A stretch of DNA of 64,000 nt. It comes from Pipra filicauda. Its lineage: Eukaryota; Chordata; Aves; Passeriformes; Pipridae. The position numbers and the translations under genes were made by a program. Position 1 is the first letter of the stretch. Each line of letters starts with the position of its first letter. This document shows positions 41,145 through 52,100 of this stretch, piece by piece. Under the pieces are notes generated by a model. It had not been told where the DNA came from, did not search any database, and worked only from the letters and a program-made list of their open reading frames with translations. The stretch lies in the NCBI RefSeq assembly GCF_003945595.2, contig NW_024104283.1:3477036-3541035 (forward strand), read 5' to 3'.

Positions 41145-44100
41145 TAATGCTCTGCTTAAAAAGAAAAAAAACAGCAAGGAAGCGTTTCCTGAACAGACCA
41201 TACAGTCTTGAATACTGCTAAATGTATAGGTACACCTGTGTGTCTTGTTTCCATAATGATCCTTCAAGAAGCTTTACATTTCAATGCACATCTTCATCAA
41301 ATTAATGTTATGGTTTATAGGAAATGCTTAGCTGCCTAAAAAAAAGTACACTTAAGTTAGTTGCTTCTATATTATGGCTGCATTTAGGTAGAAAGGATTA
41401 GAAGAAATCCTTTTGCAAAATTACACATTTATTAAACTATCTTCTTCATGCTGCATGGAATGCCACACGACATTCTTTAATTTTCATTTCCTATAAGAAT
41501 TGCCTGTGTAAATTAATATCTATCTTAAAAATCATTCAGCCAAAGGAACTTGAAAGCTACTATTTTGGAGCTTCATTAGTAGCTGTGGATTAAGATATTG
41601 TAAGTATAGTTGTAAATGACCATGAAAAATGGAAATTAGTGTTAGAAAAAAGGCTTTTAAAAGGTCATTTACTGCTGCATGCAATTAGGCCAGCTTAATT
41701 ATAGTGTGAGAGCTTCCATGGGCTATGACATATGAAATGCTGAATTTTGCAGAGATTTCCAGTTTGAAAGTTGAGCAGAAAGGAAACCCAGCTGAATGAC
41801 CCCTTCATGACCTTTCCCTCAGTATCTCTGCTGGAGGTGATTTCTATATCAGTAGAGCCCTGCGGTTTGGAGGAACAGAGAAAAACCGATAGGTTGGGCT
41901 TCATGTGCCTAGAAAAAAAATATAGACTACATATTTTATTTTTTTTCTACAAGCTTGATGGTGATACTGGCACCTGATGAGGGGCTGGATCTTGTCTTGC
42001 TCTTTTGCTCTTTGGGCAGTCAGAGCTGCTTGACGAGAGCGGCTCCCAGGCCTTATGTTGTATAGTGGCCAAGTGCTGCATGTGCCTCTACTTCATTATG
42101 GAACCGGTCATCTGTGGAGAACAAATATAGCATGATCTGCATTTCTGCTGAAATCAGCAGCATGAAAAGATCTAATGCTAAGATCTAAACTGTTATGTTT
42201 TAGATGTAGTTCTTAAAAAATGCAGATAGAACATAGTTGTCTCAAATAGATCCTTTCACACTCTGTGCTGACTTAAATCTCCCCCCATGCCTCAGAAAAA
42301 TAAACCCGTCAAGAATTACTTAGGTTTTCCTTCACTTAAAAAAACCCCAAACAACAAAACCCCCCATGAATTCTGAGACAGAATGTGCAAAACAGTAAAT
42401 TCTGGCTAGATCTCGACTTCTTACTGCTGATACAAATCTCTTTGCTCCATAAGCCCTGGATTCAATGAGGACTTAGTCATGCAAATAAATACACTCTTAG
42501 AAAGCAACCTATTAAGCTCAGTATGACTACTAGCCTCCCTTATTAGGATTAAATTTTTGTGTGTAGCACAAGTGAATTTGTAAATATTATAATGCGTACT
42601 CCCAAACAACTACTCAAATTTTAGAGGAAAAATAACATTCAAAAGAGGTTCATTATTTTAAAATGCTTTTGCCACCAGAACTGGCACACAGGACTGTGGC
42701 TGGTTATATAACTATATGACGAATCAAAAGTTAATTAATTTGATAAAAGGTTTGTAGGAAGGAATACTTAAAATAAAACCACCTACTTTAAAACACTGTT
42801 TTTTCTACTTCAGTTCTACTACAGGTTTTGTTCTACGGAAGGCAAAGGAAAGACCAATGAATTGTGTTTTGTGCAAGCAGTAGGCCAGGCTCACTGTTAG
42901 AACACCTCAGTCCATGACAGTGGATGAAGATGGTCCTCTGCCTCTTACCTAAACTCACAGCCTTTCACTTTTCAATCCCATGAGATGAGAAATGTTATGT
43001 GTCTTCATCCAATGTGACAGTGTTTTCCACCTCGACTTTATTTTATGCTATTCCAGGTACACATAATACATTCAGCGCTCAAAATATCCCACTGTGTGTA
43101 AGTTTTTCCACAGCCCACCAGTGCAGCCTGGAGATAAACCTTCAGAAACTGGTGAAGTCCACCAGCGCAAGGAGGTTTGTCACTGGCCATGCAGATGTCC
43201 ACCTGTGCCAGCCTGCACCCCTGGGGTAAGCTTGGTGAAGGATGGCTGTGGCTGCTGTAAAGTCTGTGCCAAGCAGTCAGGAGAGCCCTGCAATGAAGCA
43301 GACGTCTGTGACCCCCATAAAGGTCTCTACTGCGACTACTCGGAAGACGAGCCTAGGTATGAAAAAGGCGTGTGTGCATGTAAGTTGTTCTTTCACGTTT
43401 CCTTCTTGAAATGCAGGAGGGTGGGACCATGCAGGTAAACGGTTTTGGAGGAAAATTCTGCTTGCAGGTGCTGTACAGCTCTGTGCTAAGCAATTTATCC
43501 TAATTTAGTTCTCTGACTGCTCAATCAGAGAATCTAAGAGTAGTGCTGGGACTGGCTTTAAACTTACCTGCATATGCATTAGTGAAACCAGTTCATCATG
43601 CACAAGCCTGTTATTGGCAGACATGTTGGTGACTGATTTAAAGAGCTGACCACATTTATGGCTCACCACATTTTAGCACTCTGTTAAGCAAGATCCACGT
43701 GCTCCTCCTGTGTTAGTAACTGTTGTTCACCATTTTCAGATCTGGTAGCTGTAGGATGTGAGCTCAATGGAGTTTATTATCCCAACGGGCAGACCTTCCA
43801 GCCTAACCCACTTTATAAGTGCCTGTGTGTCAGTGGTGCAATTGGATGTACACCTGCATTCACACCGAAACTAGCAGTGAGTCCCTGCACCAGGGTCACG
43901 GGCAGAAAGAAGCCTGGACAATCTATTTGTGGCCTAGGACAGCACAAGCAGCTTCAATCAACCAACTACAGACTAATGTCAGGTGAGCCTGGCCACACTG
44001 GTAAACTTTTCTGTACATGAGCCTTTATGCATTTAGTGTCCCTGGCTCCAGCAACCAGGCAGGCAATGCACTGGCACTTTCTCAGTTCTTACTGAAGGCC

Positions 44101-47100
44101 ATTGCCAGGGTGACTGTTCTGTCCCACTTATCCCTCTTACTCTCAGGTCACAGATTCTTTTCTCTAAACCTAATGAATGTGAAAAGCAAAAAGGCTTTTG
44201 GCTTCTGTCACCAGGGAATTGGGCAAAGCATCATTCTGCAGAGGTTTATTACTCATCAGATCAGCCCAATTAGAGATGCTGGTGGACAGCCATTTTGCAG
44301 CTTGGGAGCTTTCTCACTTTCTCCTGCTTTGTGGTGGTACAGAGTCTTGGTTTTCACATACATAAATTAACATGCTGCAGGCCTCTTCTTCCAATAGAAA
44401 GCAAAAAATGATAAAAATTGCCTTAGTGGCTTTCCTGACAAATTTGAGGTCACTGTAAGGACAGCACTCCCCCTTACTTTCTTCTCTATTCAGTCTGATA
44501 AAAAACATCCACAAGCTCGTCCATGCTTGTCAACTGCCAGGGTCAGTTGATATTCCCTTTAACTTCATTCCTGCTCTCCTGCTAACCCTGTAGTTTTCTT
44601 TTTCACTTTAAGGAAGCACCATGACAGAAGCAGCTATCCTGGCCCTTCCCTGGCCACAGCTGCCTAAGCTTGCGCCATCTCCTCCCCTGTGCATGTGCAG
44701 CTTTCCATGGTGAAAGTCATCTTCATCACAACCAATATGGGTACCAGACAGCTGAGCCATTTACTTGGTGGCAGCTTGAATCATGATCATGGATCAATAA
44801 AATAAAACTAAAAGGATTGCAAAGCTTATCAGAAAACCTTCAAAGGCTGCTGAGTAAACAGGTAGATGCACAGAAGTCAATCTGCAGATAAACAGACCTG
44901 CTTACAAAACCTGAAGTTCAGTTTGGACAGCTTCTTACACATTAGCAGTGGTTATACAAGTCAGTAAAAATAAAAAAAGAATCCTTACTTCAAAATTATG
45001 ATACAATACCTCTATCTAATATCAAAGCCTTTTAAGAGAAATGTCCTTAACGTTGTTGTATAAACATGCATTTGGTAAGGCAACTGACTTCAAGTGAAGA
45101 GTGATTTCTTTTCTAGAAAACAGTGTTAATCTGATTCAAGAGAGAACACACTGAAAACAATGGCAATCAAACCATTTGACCATTTGACATACAGCAATTG
45201 GGTTTGTGGGGAGATATATCTCAGATATCTGGAGAACAGTATTAAGCCAACATTCATTCCAGAATTTGAATCAACTGTGCAGAATAACTTTGAGAGAAGA
45301 CACCCAGCTTGCAAATCCTTCCTGTTGGCTCAGTTCAGAGACCTAACACCCTGTCTCTGTGGTGGCTGTATGTGCTGAAGGATGCTGTTCTTTAGGAACC
45401 TTCTAAAGAAATACACCTTGAAATTTTTGTTTCAAAGTCTTTCCCCTTCCATTTCCCAGACCAGCAGAAGTATCATGTCAACTTGTCATGAACTCCACGG
45501 ATGGCTCAATATCTATTTTGAAAAGTCCTTTTTCTGTTAGCGTGGATAAGTGCTAAGTTTCATTTTACTGCTCTTGTTTTGTTTTCTAGCTTTCTGTTTC
45601 AATTGAATTTACCTAATTCAGACACATAAGGATGTAAACAGGTCATACTTTAAAAAATATACCAAGTATAAATGACCATTTAGCTTCTCTTTATTTGTTG
45701 CAGTTCTGTGAAAGGCTTTTAAATAGCTTGCTTCAACGAGATCTTTAAATTGCTGTCTACTTCCAGGTATTCTGGAAAGCTGACAGCAATTCTGGCAATT
45801 TCAGGTAATTCTGCCTCTGCTCTTACATAAATGTCCAGATTCCACATAGTTTTTCTGCAGACTTTCACCATGAACTTTTCCACTACAATTTTATTTCTTT
45901 TTTTAAGTGTACTCCACCAAATTCAGGCGTCATCCATCAGAAAAACAGGCTTTTTGGTGATTAGAGTATTTTATTCCTCAACACAAACCCTAAAGTCTTC
46001 ACAGTATCTACAAAGAAATGAACATTAATGTTTTGCAGCAGCCCTTTACAAGCTATGTTTGGCCTGAAATAAAATAAAAAGAATCTGGACATTCCATAAA
46101 AATTCCACAAATAACCCTCTCCACATAACATTTCCATTAAGCGGAACTGGAGAGTCATATAACATATGCAATTTGATAGTCCTTACTAGGATCTGAGTAT
46201 CCAGTGTCAGTAATGTTTAACAGCAGCTCAGCTGGCTTTTGTATAATGTTATTTATGTCTCATTTCTGCGTTTACCTCCAGAAGTACCTTCAGGAACAGA
46301 AATCAAAGTCGTATCCTTGTATTTTCGATTCATCCTTTTGGGGCTGTTCTGCTGCATAAATAATATATTGCTGTCTTAGCTTACAGAACCTTACCGCTAG
46401 TCTTGAAGAAAAAGTGCCTTGTACAGGCAACTCCCTGGACACCCTGCTCCAGGACCTGTGGTATAGGTATATCCAGCAGAGTGACCAACGACAACAGAAG
46501 ATGTGAGATGAAAAAAGAAAAGAGATTATGCTTCATCCAGCCTTGTCTGACTAATATGCTGAAGAAAATAAAGGTATTTTCTAATATAAAATTACTTCTT
46601 AATAGAAAACCAAAATGTTGGAGCTAGTGGAAAAATGGATGTATTAGCAGTTACTAATAAAACATTTACTTCTTTCTTTTTTAAGGGTTTTAAAATAACT
46701 CTTATGTTTTCTACATTCAATCTTCAGGCTTCAATAGTAAACTACAGATGTGCAATTTAAAGCAAAAAAAATGTAATGTCCTGATATAGATGTGTTGCTA
46801 GTGCTGCACAGTCACTCCAAAAGTATTTTCTATTTGTTGACTGCTAAAGGAAAAATAAGGCAGTTTCAGACCAAGTTAGTTTCAGACTAACTTTTAAGAT
46901 ATTTCTAAGTAAATGTTCCAACTATTTCTTACACGGTCTGTTTTTAATGCATAGAAAACTCAGGCTTTTCTTTGTTCTAATATTAAAGATTTCAAAAGGA
47001 AAAACATGTCAACCAACATTCCAGCTTCCAAGAGCAGAGAAGCTAGTTTTTTCTGGATGCTCAACTACTCAAAGCTACAGACTAACTTTCTGTGGGGTGT

Positions 47101-47270
47101 GCTTGGACAAGAGGTGCTGCATACCTAATAAGTCCAAAATGATCACTGTACAGTTTGAGTGTCCCAACGAAGGCTTCTTCAAGTGGAAGATGATGTGGAT
47201 AACGTCATGCGTATGTCAGAGGATTTGCAGTGCTCCAGGAGATATGTTTTCGGAACTCAAAGTCCTATGA
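39733..47270 (+). CDS. CCN6: CCN6 (WISP3), cellular communication network factor 6; five coding exons
   Basis: CCN6 is a secreted, cysteine-rich matricellular protein. In humans its loss causes progressive pseudorheumatoid dysplasia. Coding exons by eye: 39733-39783, 43127-43379 (acceptor uncertain, see exon 2), 43740-43982, 46380-46573, 46989-47270. Phases are 0, 1, 1, 0 and all introns are GT-AG. The 340-residue product (357 with the earlier acceptor, human 354) has a signal peptide (1-17), an IGFBP module with GCGCC at about 57-61 and 12 cysteines, a VWC-like module missing four cysteines as known for CCN6, a TSP1 module with six cysteines (WTPCSRTCG) and a C-terminal cystine knot with ten cysteines ending SELKVL. 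The start at 39733 has a good context (AACATGC) and aligns with the human start. An in-frame ATG lies four codons upstream. The gene is tail-to-tail with TUBE1, as in human. No break is seen. Confidence 0.93.
40051..40096 (+). repeat. poly(T) run, 46 nt
   Basis: Uninterrupted T homopolymer in CCN6 intron 1. The length is prone to assembly error. Confidence 0.9.
40146..40179 (+). repeat. two-copy tandem repeat, 17-bp unit
   Basis: TGCTCATATTCCATATA occurs twice head to tail with no mismatch. It is followed by TA-rich sequence. Confidence 0.9.
41064..41148 (+). repeat. (AAT)n microsatellite, about 27 units
   Basis: A near-perfect ATA/AAT trinucleotide array in CCN6 intron 1. It is long enough to be length-polymorphic. 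The minus-strand reading frame of tyrosines here is an artefact of the repeat. Confidence 0.95.
43127..43379 (+). CDS. CCN6: CCN6 exon 2: IGFBP module
   Basis: Encodes the insulin-like-growth-factor-binding-protein-type module with GCGCCKVC and the [17 protein letters not shown] stretch typical of CCN6. It ends GCA T|GTAAGT in phase 1. Exon 1 ends in phase 0, so the acceptor must also be phase 0. Two AGs qualify: after 43126 (GTGCAG|CCT, used here) and after 43075 (ATTCAG|CGC, adding 17 residues). The AG at 43056 would run into an in-frame TAA. The AG after TTTTTCCACAG has the best pyrimidine tract but the wrong phase. Confidence 0.75.
43740..43982 (+). CDS. CCN6: CCN6 exon 3: VWC-like module
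   Basis: Begins after TTTTCAG and completes a split Tyr codon. It encodes a von Willebrand C-like module with [17 protein letters not shown] and [10 protein letters not shown]. The cysteines expected after TFQ and after the GC-x-P turn are replaced (PNP and PAF), and no CC pair follows. Ends TCA G|GTGAGC in phase 1. Confidence 0.92.
43983..46379 (+). other. CCN6: CCN6 intron 3
   Basis: A 2.4-kb intron with no recognised repeat family, exon or RNA gene. Phase continuity across it (G plus CT giving Ala) supports the splice. Confidence 0.8.
46380..46573 (+). CDS. CCN6: CCN6 exon 4: TSP1 module
   Basis: The acceptor is TCTTAG|CTTACAG. The nearer CTTACAG would give a stop in frame, whereas the TCTTAG site yields AYR as in human CCN6. 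Encodes the linker, KKKCLVQAT and a thrombospondin type 1 repeat with WTPCSRTCG and six cysteines. Ends ATA AAG|GTATTT in phase 0. Confidence 0.92.
46574..46988 (+). other. CCN6: CCN6 intron 4
   Basis: A 415-nt intron between the TSP1 and cystine-knot exons. It begins GTATTT and ends ATTAAAG. It contains the candidate poly(A) hexamer listed above and nothing else recognised. Confidence 0.85.
46656..46661 (+). promoter_or_regulatory. CCN6: candidate intronic poly(A) hexamer in CCN6 intron 4
   Basis: An AATAAA lies 83 nt beyond the exon 4 donor. If intron 4 is not spliced, the frame runs to a TAG at about 46,628 and this hexamer follows about 28 nt later. Whether it is used is unknown. Confidence 0.35.
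46989..47270 (+). CDS. CCN6: CCN6 exon 5: C-terminal cystine-knot module and stop
   Basis: Starts ATTTCAAAAGGAAAA (ISKGK), continuing KIK from exon 4 as in human. Encodes the CT domain with ten cysteines ([30 protein letters not shown]) and ends ELKVL followed by TGA at 47268-47270. The module is complete. Confidence 0.95.
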   Translation: MSKGKTCQPTFQLPRAEKLVFSGCSTTQSYRLTFCGVCLDKRCCIPNKSKMITVQFECPNEGFFKWKMMWITSCVCQRICSAPGDMFSELKVL

Positions 47271-47344
47271 CAAGTTACACCACTGACTGTAACACACTGA
47301 CAATGCAAAAGCACATTCACACCCTGAAGAGTTAGCATAACCCT

Positions 47345-47380
47345 CTGCCACAGCAGTGTTTATACTGTGGCAGTATAAAC
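47345..47380 (+). repeat. two mutually exclusive stems in the presumed CCN6 3' UTR
   Basis: GTTTATACTG (47358-47367) pairs exactly with CAGTATAAAC (47371-47380) around TGG. Alternatively CTGCCACA (47345-47352) pairs with TGTGGCAG (47366-47373). The two pairings share bases and cannot coexist. Confidence 0.8.
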
Positions 47381-47939
47381 AGTATAAGCAGTGAAATAAC
47401 ATAAGTGAATACTTACTCATTTTTTAAATGTCACTGAAAAACACAAGCAACAGTGCATCTTTTTAATGCAACTGTTTTTATATGGGGAAATACATTCTTA
47501 AGAAGGATGCATGTAACACTAGTACTGTCCAAACAAGAACTTTTGGTAATTAAGAAAGGCAAAGCAAGACAGCTTCATGCCTCACTGTAACAAGATGCTG
47601 CCCACAAAAAAAACCCAAACATGCTCTAACCTATTACAAAAAAATATTACCCTGTAATACTTCATCTATCATTCCTGATTCTTAAATTAACCTTTTCGAC
47701 TATGTATCTGCAACAGTAAAACACATCAATGCTGTTTGAAAATGAAGAATTCAACTTTAAACTCAGATTGCTTTTTGCAGCAGATAGTGTTCCTCTAGTG
47801 TTGTGAATACAAACAATGCATGTGTAAAGGACTAAAAAGTGGGCGGGCAACTGCAGATAATAGATGCAACATTTCAAGGAAACTATTATTTTTAGAACAT
47901 TTTCTTAAAAAATGCTCTCCACAAATGCTAGCACAATGT

Positions 47940-47945
47940 TTTATT
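47940..47945 (-). terminator. TUBE1: candidate TUBE1 poly(A) signal
   Basis: Reads AATAAA on the minus strand (TTTATT on plus). It is the first such hexamer found downstream of the TUBE1 stop, about 1.06 kb away. Usage is inferred only. Confidence 0.4.
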
Positions 47946-48178
47946 GAATGCTTCTGGACGTGTACATTGAAAATTGTGCTTACTTATACACCCACTCCAA
48001 CTCTGCTAGAAGGACTTCAAGCTTCAAGAAATCATTGCATTGATCCATTCTGATGTTAAAACAGTCCTGCTGTTTTAAGACAGCCGAGGCTGGTAAGCAA
48101 CTGGAAATAGCTGTATGTTCTATTTCGTAAAAGTTCTTACTGTAATATAAAAAGCTGCTTACCCTGATAATTATAAAT

Positions 48179-48184
48179 ATTAAA
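48179..48184 (+). terminator. CCN6: candidate CCN6 poly(A) signal
   Basis: ATTAAA, the first canonical-type hexamer seen on the plus strand after the CCN6 stop, about 0.9 kb downstream. A variant such as AGTAAA could be used earlier. Confidence 0.35.
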
Positions 48185-49008
48185 ACATCTATTTTACTTG
48201 CCTTCTTTCAAGCCTATAAACTCTATTCTCCAAACACTCGTTATAATTCTTTACATATATATATAACTTCACTATAAGTGCATGTTTTGGTCAGAGGTAT
48301 ACTGTATTATCTCATTATTAAGTGCAACTCAGCATTCAGGAAAATGAGTCATTAAAATAATATGTTAATTAATACTCCAAGTATAACACTTGAAACAAAA
48401 TTTATCTTGTGGAATTTTCTGATATTGCCAATTTTGGTATCAACTCAGAATGCTCTAATATAGCTAAGTACAACATAGAAGCAAAAATATTAAAATGATG
48501 AACATAGCTTAGAGCATTCTGAAATGTCCACTGTAAAGCTTAAGAAAGTAGTTTCATTAGAGACTTGCTTTCATCTTTGAAAAGACTACATAAGCTTTTC
48601 TTTTCTTCGTAGTTGCTTATTAAAAACCAAATCTAGCAATGGTGATCTTTCTTTGAAGCAAGGCCTACCTTTAGTTTACTGTAAAGTCTGAGAAAAGAAT
48701 TACATTTTTGGCTGCTAAAATCTCTTTTCCTTCTCTTCACAGCATATGGTGTGTCAATTTACTCCACAGTTAGGATTACTGCTCTTACTGATATCAGCTA
48801 TAATTAGGTGCTGTCAAATCTTTCTTACAGGCAGGGCTTATCACTTAATATGACAACTCTTGAGCTGAGGAAGCCGTTGTCCTGGTCCCACTTCAGAATT
48901 ACAACAGCCAGGCATGCTGCAAGTCATTCTGGTTAACTGAAGTCGCTGGATGCTTAGGAAGTATTTCATTCTTTTTAAACAAAAAAATAAAGAGCAGTTC
49001 TTCCTTCT

Positions 49009-49167
49009 TTAAACAGCTATCTTCAGTCTTGATGGGTCTGTTCTAGGCCCACCTTTTGTCACATCCAGTTCATTGTACTCTTCTATTAGATCAGACAACG
49101 AGGACACAGCTTCAGAAAAACAGCTTTGCTCCATCCCATCTATTTGCAGATAATGGTGAAGGTGAGC
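49009..49167 (-). CDS. TUBE1: TUBE1 exon 12 and stop
   Basis: Residues 424-475, AHLHHYLQIDGMEQSCFSEA to RLKIAV, followed by TAA (49011-49009). Acceptor CTTGTAG in phase 0. The last stretch (TKGGPRTDPSRLKIAV) is the most divergent part relative to human. Confidence 0.95.
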   Translation of the reverse strand, partial: AHLHHYLQIDGMEQSCFSEAVSSLSDLIEEYNELDVTKGGPRTDPSRLKIAV

Positions 49168-52100
49168 CTACAAGAATAAAAAAAAAATAATTCAGTGTTA
49201 TTATTTTTCTTGGCTCCTAATTGCTTTGGCTCAGTAAGTACCATTTAGCCTGCACTGAAGGGGGAAGTGCAAGCACTGTAGAAAGGAGACTTAAAGACTT
49301 GTACCATGACACCCCTTGTTTAAACACTTCACAACTTTAGTAACAATCCTCTATGCAATCACAATTGATATTCCTGATTCCTTAAACATCCATCTTTTCA
49401 TACTGGTCGGGTGTACCCTAGGGGACAAACAGCGTTATTGGGTTTATGTGGCAAGGTTTTGGCAGCAGGGGGAGTGCAGGGCTGCAGGGGTGGCTTTTGT
49501 GAGAAGATAACAGGAGCTGCCTGCATATGGGACAGAGCCAGTTCCAGCTGGCTCCAGAATGGACCTACCACTGGCTAAAGCTGAGCCCATTAGTGATGCT
49601 GGCAATGCCTCTGTGACAACATATTAAGAAGGGATAAAAAGGATGCACAACAGCTGAGATTGGATTTAGGGCATTGTGAGAGAAACAGCCCTGCAGACAC
49701 AAAGATCAGGAAAGAAGGAATGGGAGTGAAATTCTGAGACTGGGAAGAAAGGGCAGGAATGGGGATGAAGGTGTTTTCAGTTTTGGTTTTATTTCCTGCT
49801 GTCCTACTCTGTTATTCACTGGCAGTAAATTAAAATAATATTCCCTGTCTGTTTTGCACATGCAATAACTGGTGAGTGATCTCCCTGTCCTTATCTCGAC
49901 CTACAAGCTTTTCATTGTATATTCCTCCTGTCCTGCTGAGGAAGGGAAGCGAGAGAAAAGCTTGGTGGGAATCAACATTTAGATTAGATATGAGGAAGAA
50001 ATTATTTAGAGGGTGGTGAGGCACTGGAACAGGTTGCGCAGCAAAGCTGTGGATGTCCTCTCCCTGGAAGTGTTCCTGGCCAGGCTAGATGGGGCTTTGA
50101 AACACTTGGTCTAGTGGAAAGTAACCCTGCCCATTGCAGGGGGGTTGGAATGAGATGACCTTTAAGGTCCCTTCTAACCTATACCATTCTATGATTCTGT
50201 GATATTGCCAGGTAGTACAGATTAATAAGGGATTTACGCTTTTTAAGAAGCAGCTGTTGGAATGGCTCCTTTTCAGGTAACATAAATAAAAATCTTGGGC
50301 TGTTAATTTTAAGCAGTCCCTTTGCCATACTAAGATTTGCTTCCCAATAACACAAGATGCTAATGATTAGTGACTACGGATATTACAACAATAAGAGTTG
50401 CACCTTTTTCTTGTAGAGCTTCATAAATCTCTCCTTGAGTTCAATGAAAGTTGGCTTTACGCAGGTGTTGTTTGCTAAAGCCAGAAGTGAATGGGAATGG
50501 CCCACGGGAGGTACTGAACACAAACCAGTTTTCCAGCCCTCTTGATTCCAGGAGACAAAGTGCAGAGAAGGTTTTAACCTGTGACACAAAAATTTAGTTA
50601 TCTAAGGAATGTAAAGAACATGAAGGCTAAGTTTTCTGTCTTAACTAACAATCTGAAAAGGTTAACATTTAAGCTTTCAGAACAAAGCAGGACAGTTATA
50701 ACTATCATTGTGAATAAGACATTTTAGACTTCAGACTAAACCACTGAGTCTGTTTGAAAGTCAAATTGCAAACACCAATATTGTTTTGTTAATTTAATGT
50801 ATCAGGATTTGAAAGATGAAGTTACAAGTACCTATTTCTATAAAAGAGACTGTAAGCGCTCTGAAATTTAGGAAAGGGGTAGCTTAATACTGTGTGGGGA
50901 CAATCAGTTGACCTGTAGTTTTGAAATAAGTTAAATGCTTTAGCTTAATACTGTGTGGGGACAATCAGTTGACCTGTAGTTTTGAAATAAGTTAAATGCT
51001 TTAGCTTCTCAGAAATTTTCCCCATGCTTCCCTGTCTGCCTATAAACTCCCTTCTGTATGTGAAGCTTGCCTGCCTTTCCTGTTATATCTGTGTAGCTCA
51101 ATAGTGTAAAAGGTAGTACCAGGGTGCTAACAATACAGTTGTCAAAATAAGGATGATTTCCTATCTACATGACAGTAACTATGAAAGAGAGATATCTTCC
51201 GTTCAGTAAAAAAAAAAATTTCTACTACAGAACGTACTTCTCCAATATCCTTTACTGTCAGGAGACCCCTGGAAGGTTGGGTTTTGCTTTCTTTTGCATT
51301 TTTGAGAAAGGGAGGAGCAGTACAGGGATATCTAGTCAGCTTCCTTTATTTGAAAATCCAGGAATGCTGTGACTTATTCTCACTCATTGCATAAGTTAAT
51401 TACAGTTTCTTCCCTTCTAAAATTCAGAAAAATATTTCTGAGTAAACTGATTTGGTATTGAAACTCTTCAAATGAAAAGTGGGACTGCTCTGGATGACTG
51501 ACAACAGTTTCCCATGACTACTTTGTGTGGTATTACAAACCTTTCAATATTTCGGCGAAGGTCTGAAACCTGCACATTTCCTCGAACAAGAAGTGCACAG
51601 GCAAGGTAGAGGCTGTGCTTTGGATCTGCTTGAATTAGTTGATGATCTCTACTAAATGCATCTGAAAACATCTGATCCAACCTAGGTGAAAAGAAAACAG
51701 TTACCTACTCTTATTAAAGTAGGATACAAAAGCTTTTCAGAACACCCACCTGCAGGGTTTGAAAGTTCATAAAATTCTGGAGATAAAGGTACATCTAACC
51801 TGGGACCATAAATTATAGAAAAAAGATTCAAACTTTTACACATACATATGTTGGCATTGCAAGTTTTTAAAAATACACTGGATGCATTTTTTACTCTTCT
51901 CCCTCATGTTACAAGCCACTGCTGAGTCAGAGAAGTTGCCTTTATAAAGGCAATTTGAGGTCAATAGTTACAAGGTCTTATGACAATTTGAGTGGACAAT
52001 CTCACTGTGAAGGATCTGACAAGGAATATCAAAGTGCTGCTGACCCTTACAGAACTGGTTACCTGCCTATTACAATTCATTATTTAAAAGGATCAACGAA

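Larger units (their letters stand above)
39784..43126 (+). other. CCN6: CCN6 intron 1
   Basis: A 3.3-kb intron holding a 46-nt poly(T), an AAT microsatellite and a 17-bp tandem duplication, each listed separately. No further exon is recognised within it. Its 3' limit depends on the exon 2 acceptor. Confidence 0.75.
47271..49008. other. convergent 3' region of CCN6 and TUBE1
   Basis: This is the 1.74-kb gap between the two stop codons. On the plus strand I find no AATAAA/ATTAAA until ATTAAA at 48179; another ATTAAA is at 48351 and AATAAA at 48986. On the minus strand the first AATAAA is at 47945-47940. Unless variant hexamers are used, the two 3' UTRs overlap. A hairpin-forming segment lies at 47345-47380. 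Confidence 0.6.
49168..50403 (-). other. TUBE1: TUBE1 intron 11
   Basis: A 1.24-kb intron largely filled by an LTR fragment and a CR1 tail, both on the plus strand, that is, antisense to TUBE1. Confidence 0.9.

Noticed and set aside
40992..41267. A minus-strand frame of repeated tyrosines
   Set aside because: It is the AAT microsatellite in CCN6 intron 1 read as codons.
43094..43438. An independent small gene starting at a GTG
   Set aside because: It is CCN6 exon 2 with unspliced sequence on both sides. The frame continues into the intron after 43379.
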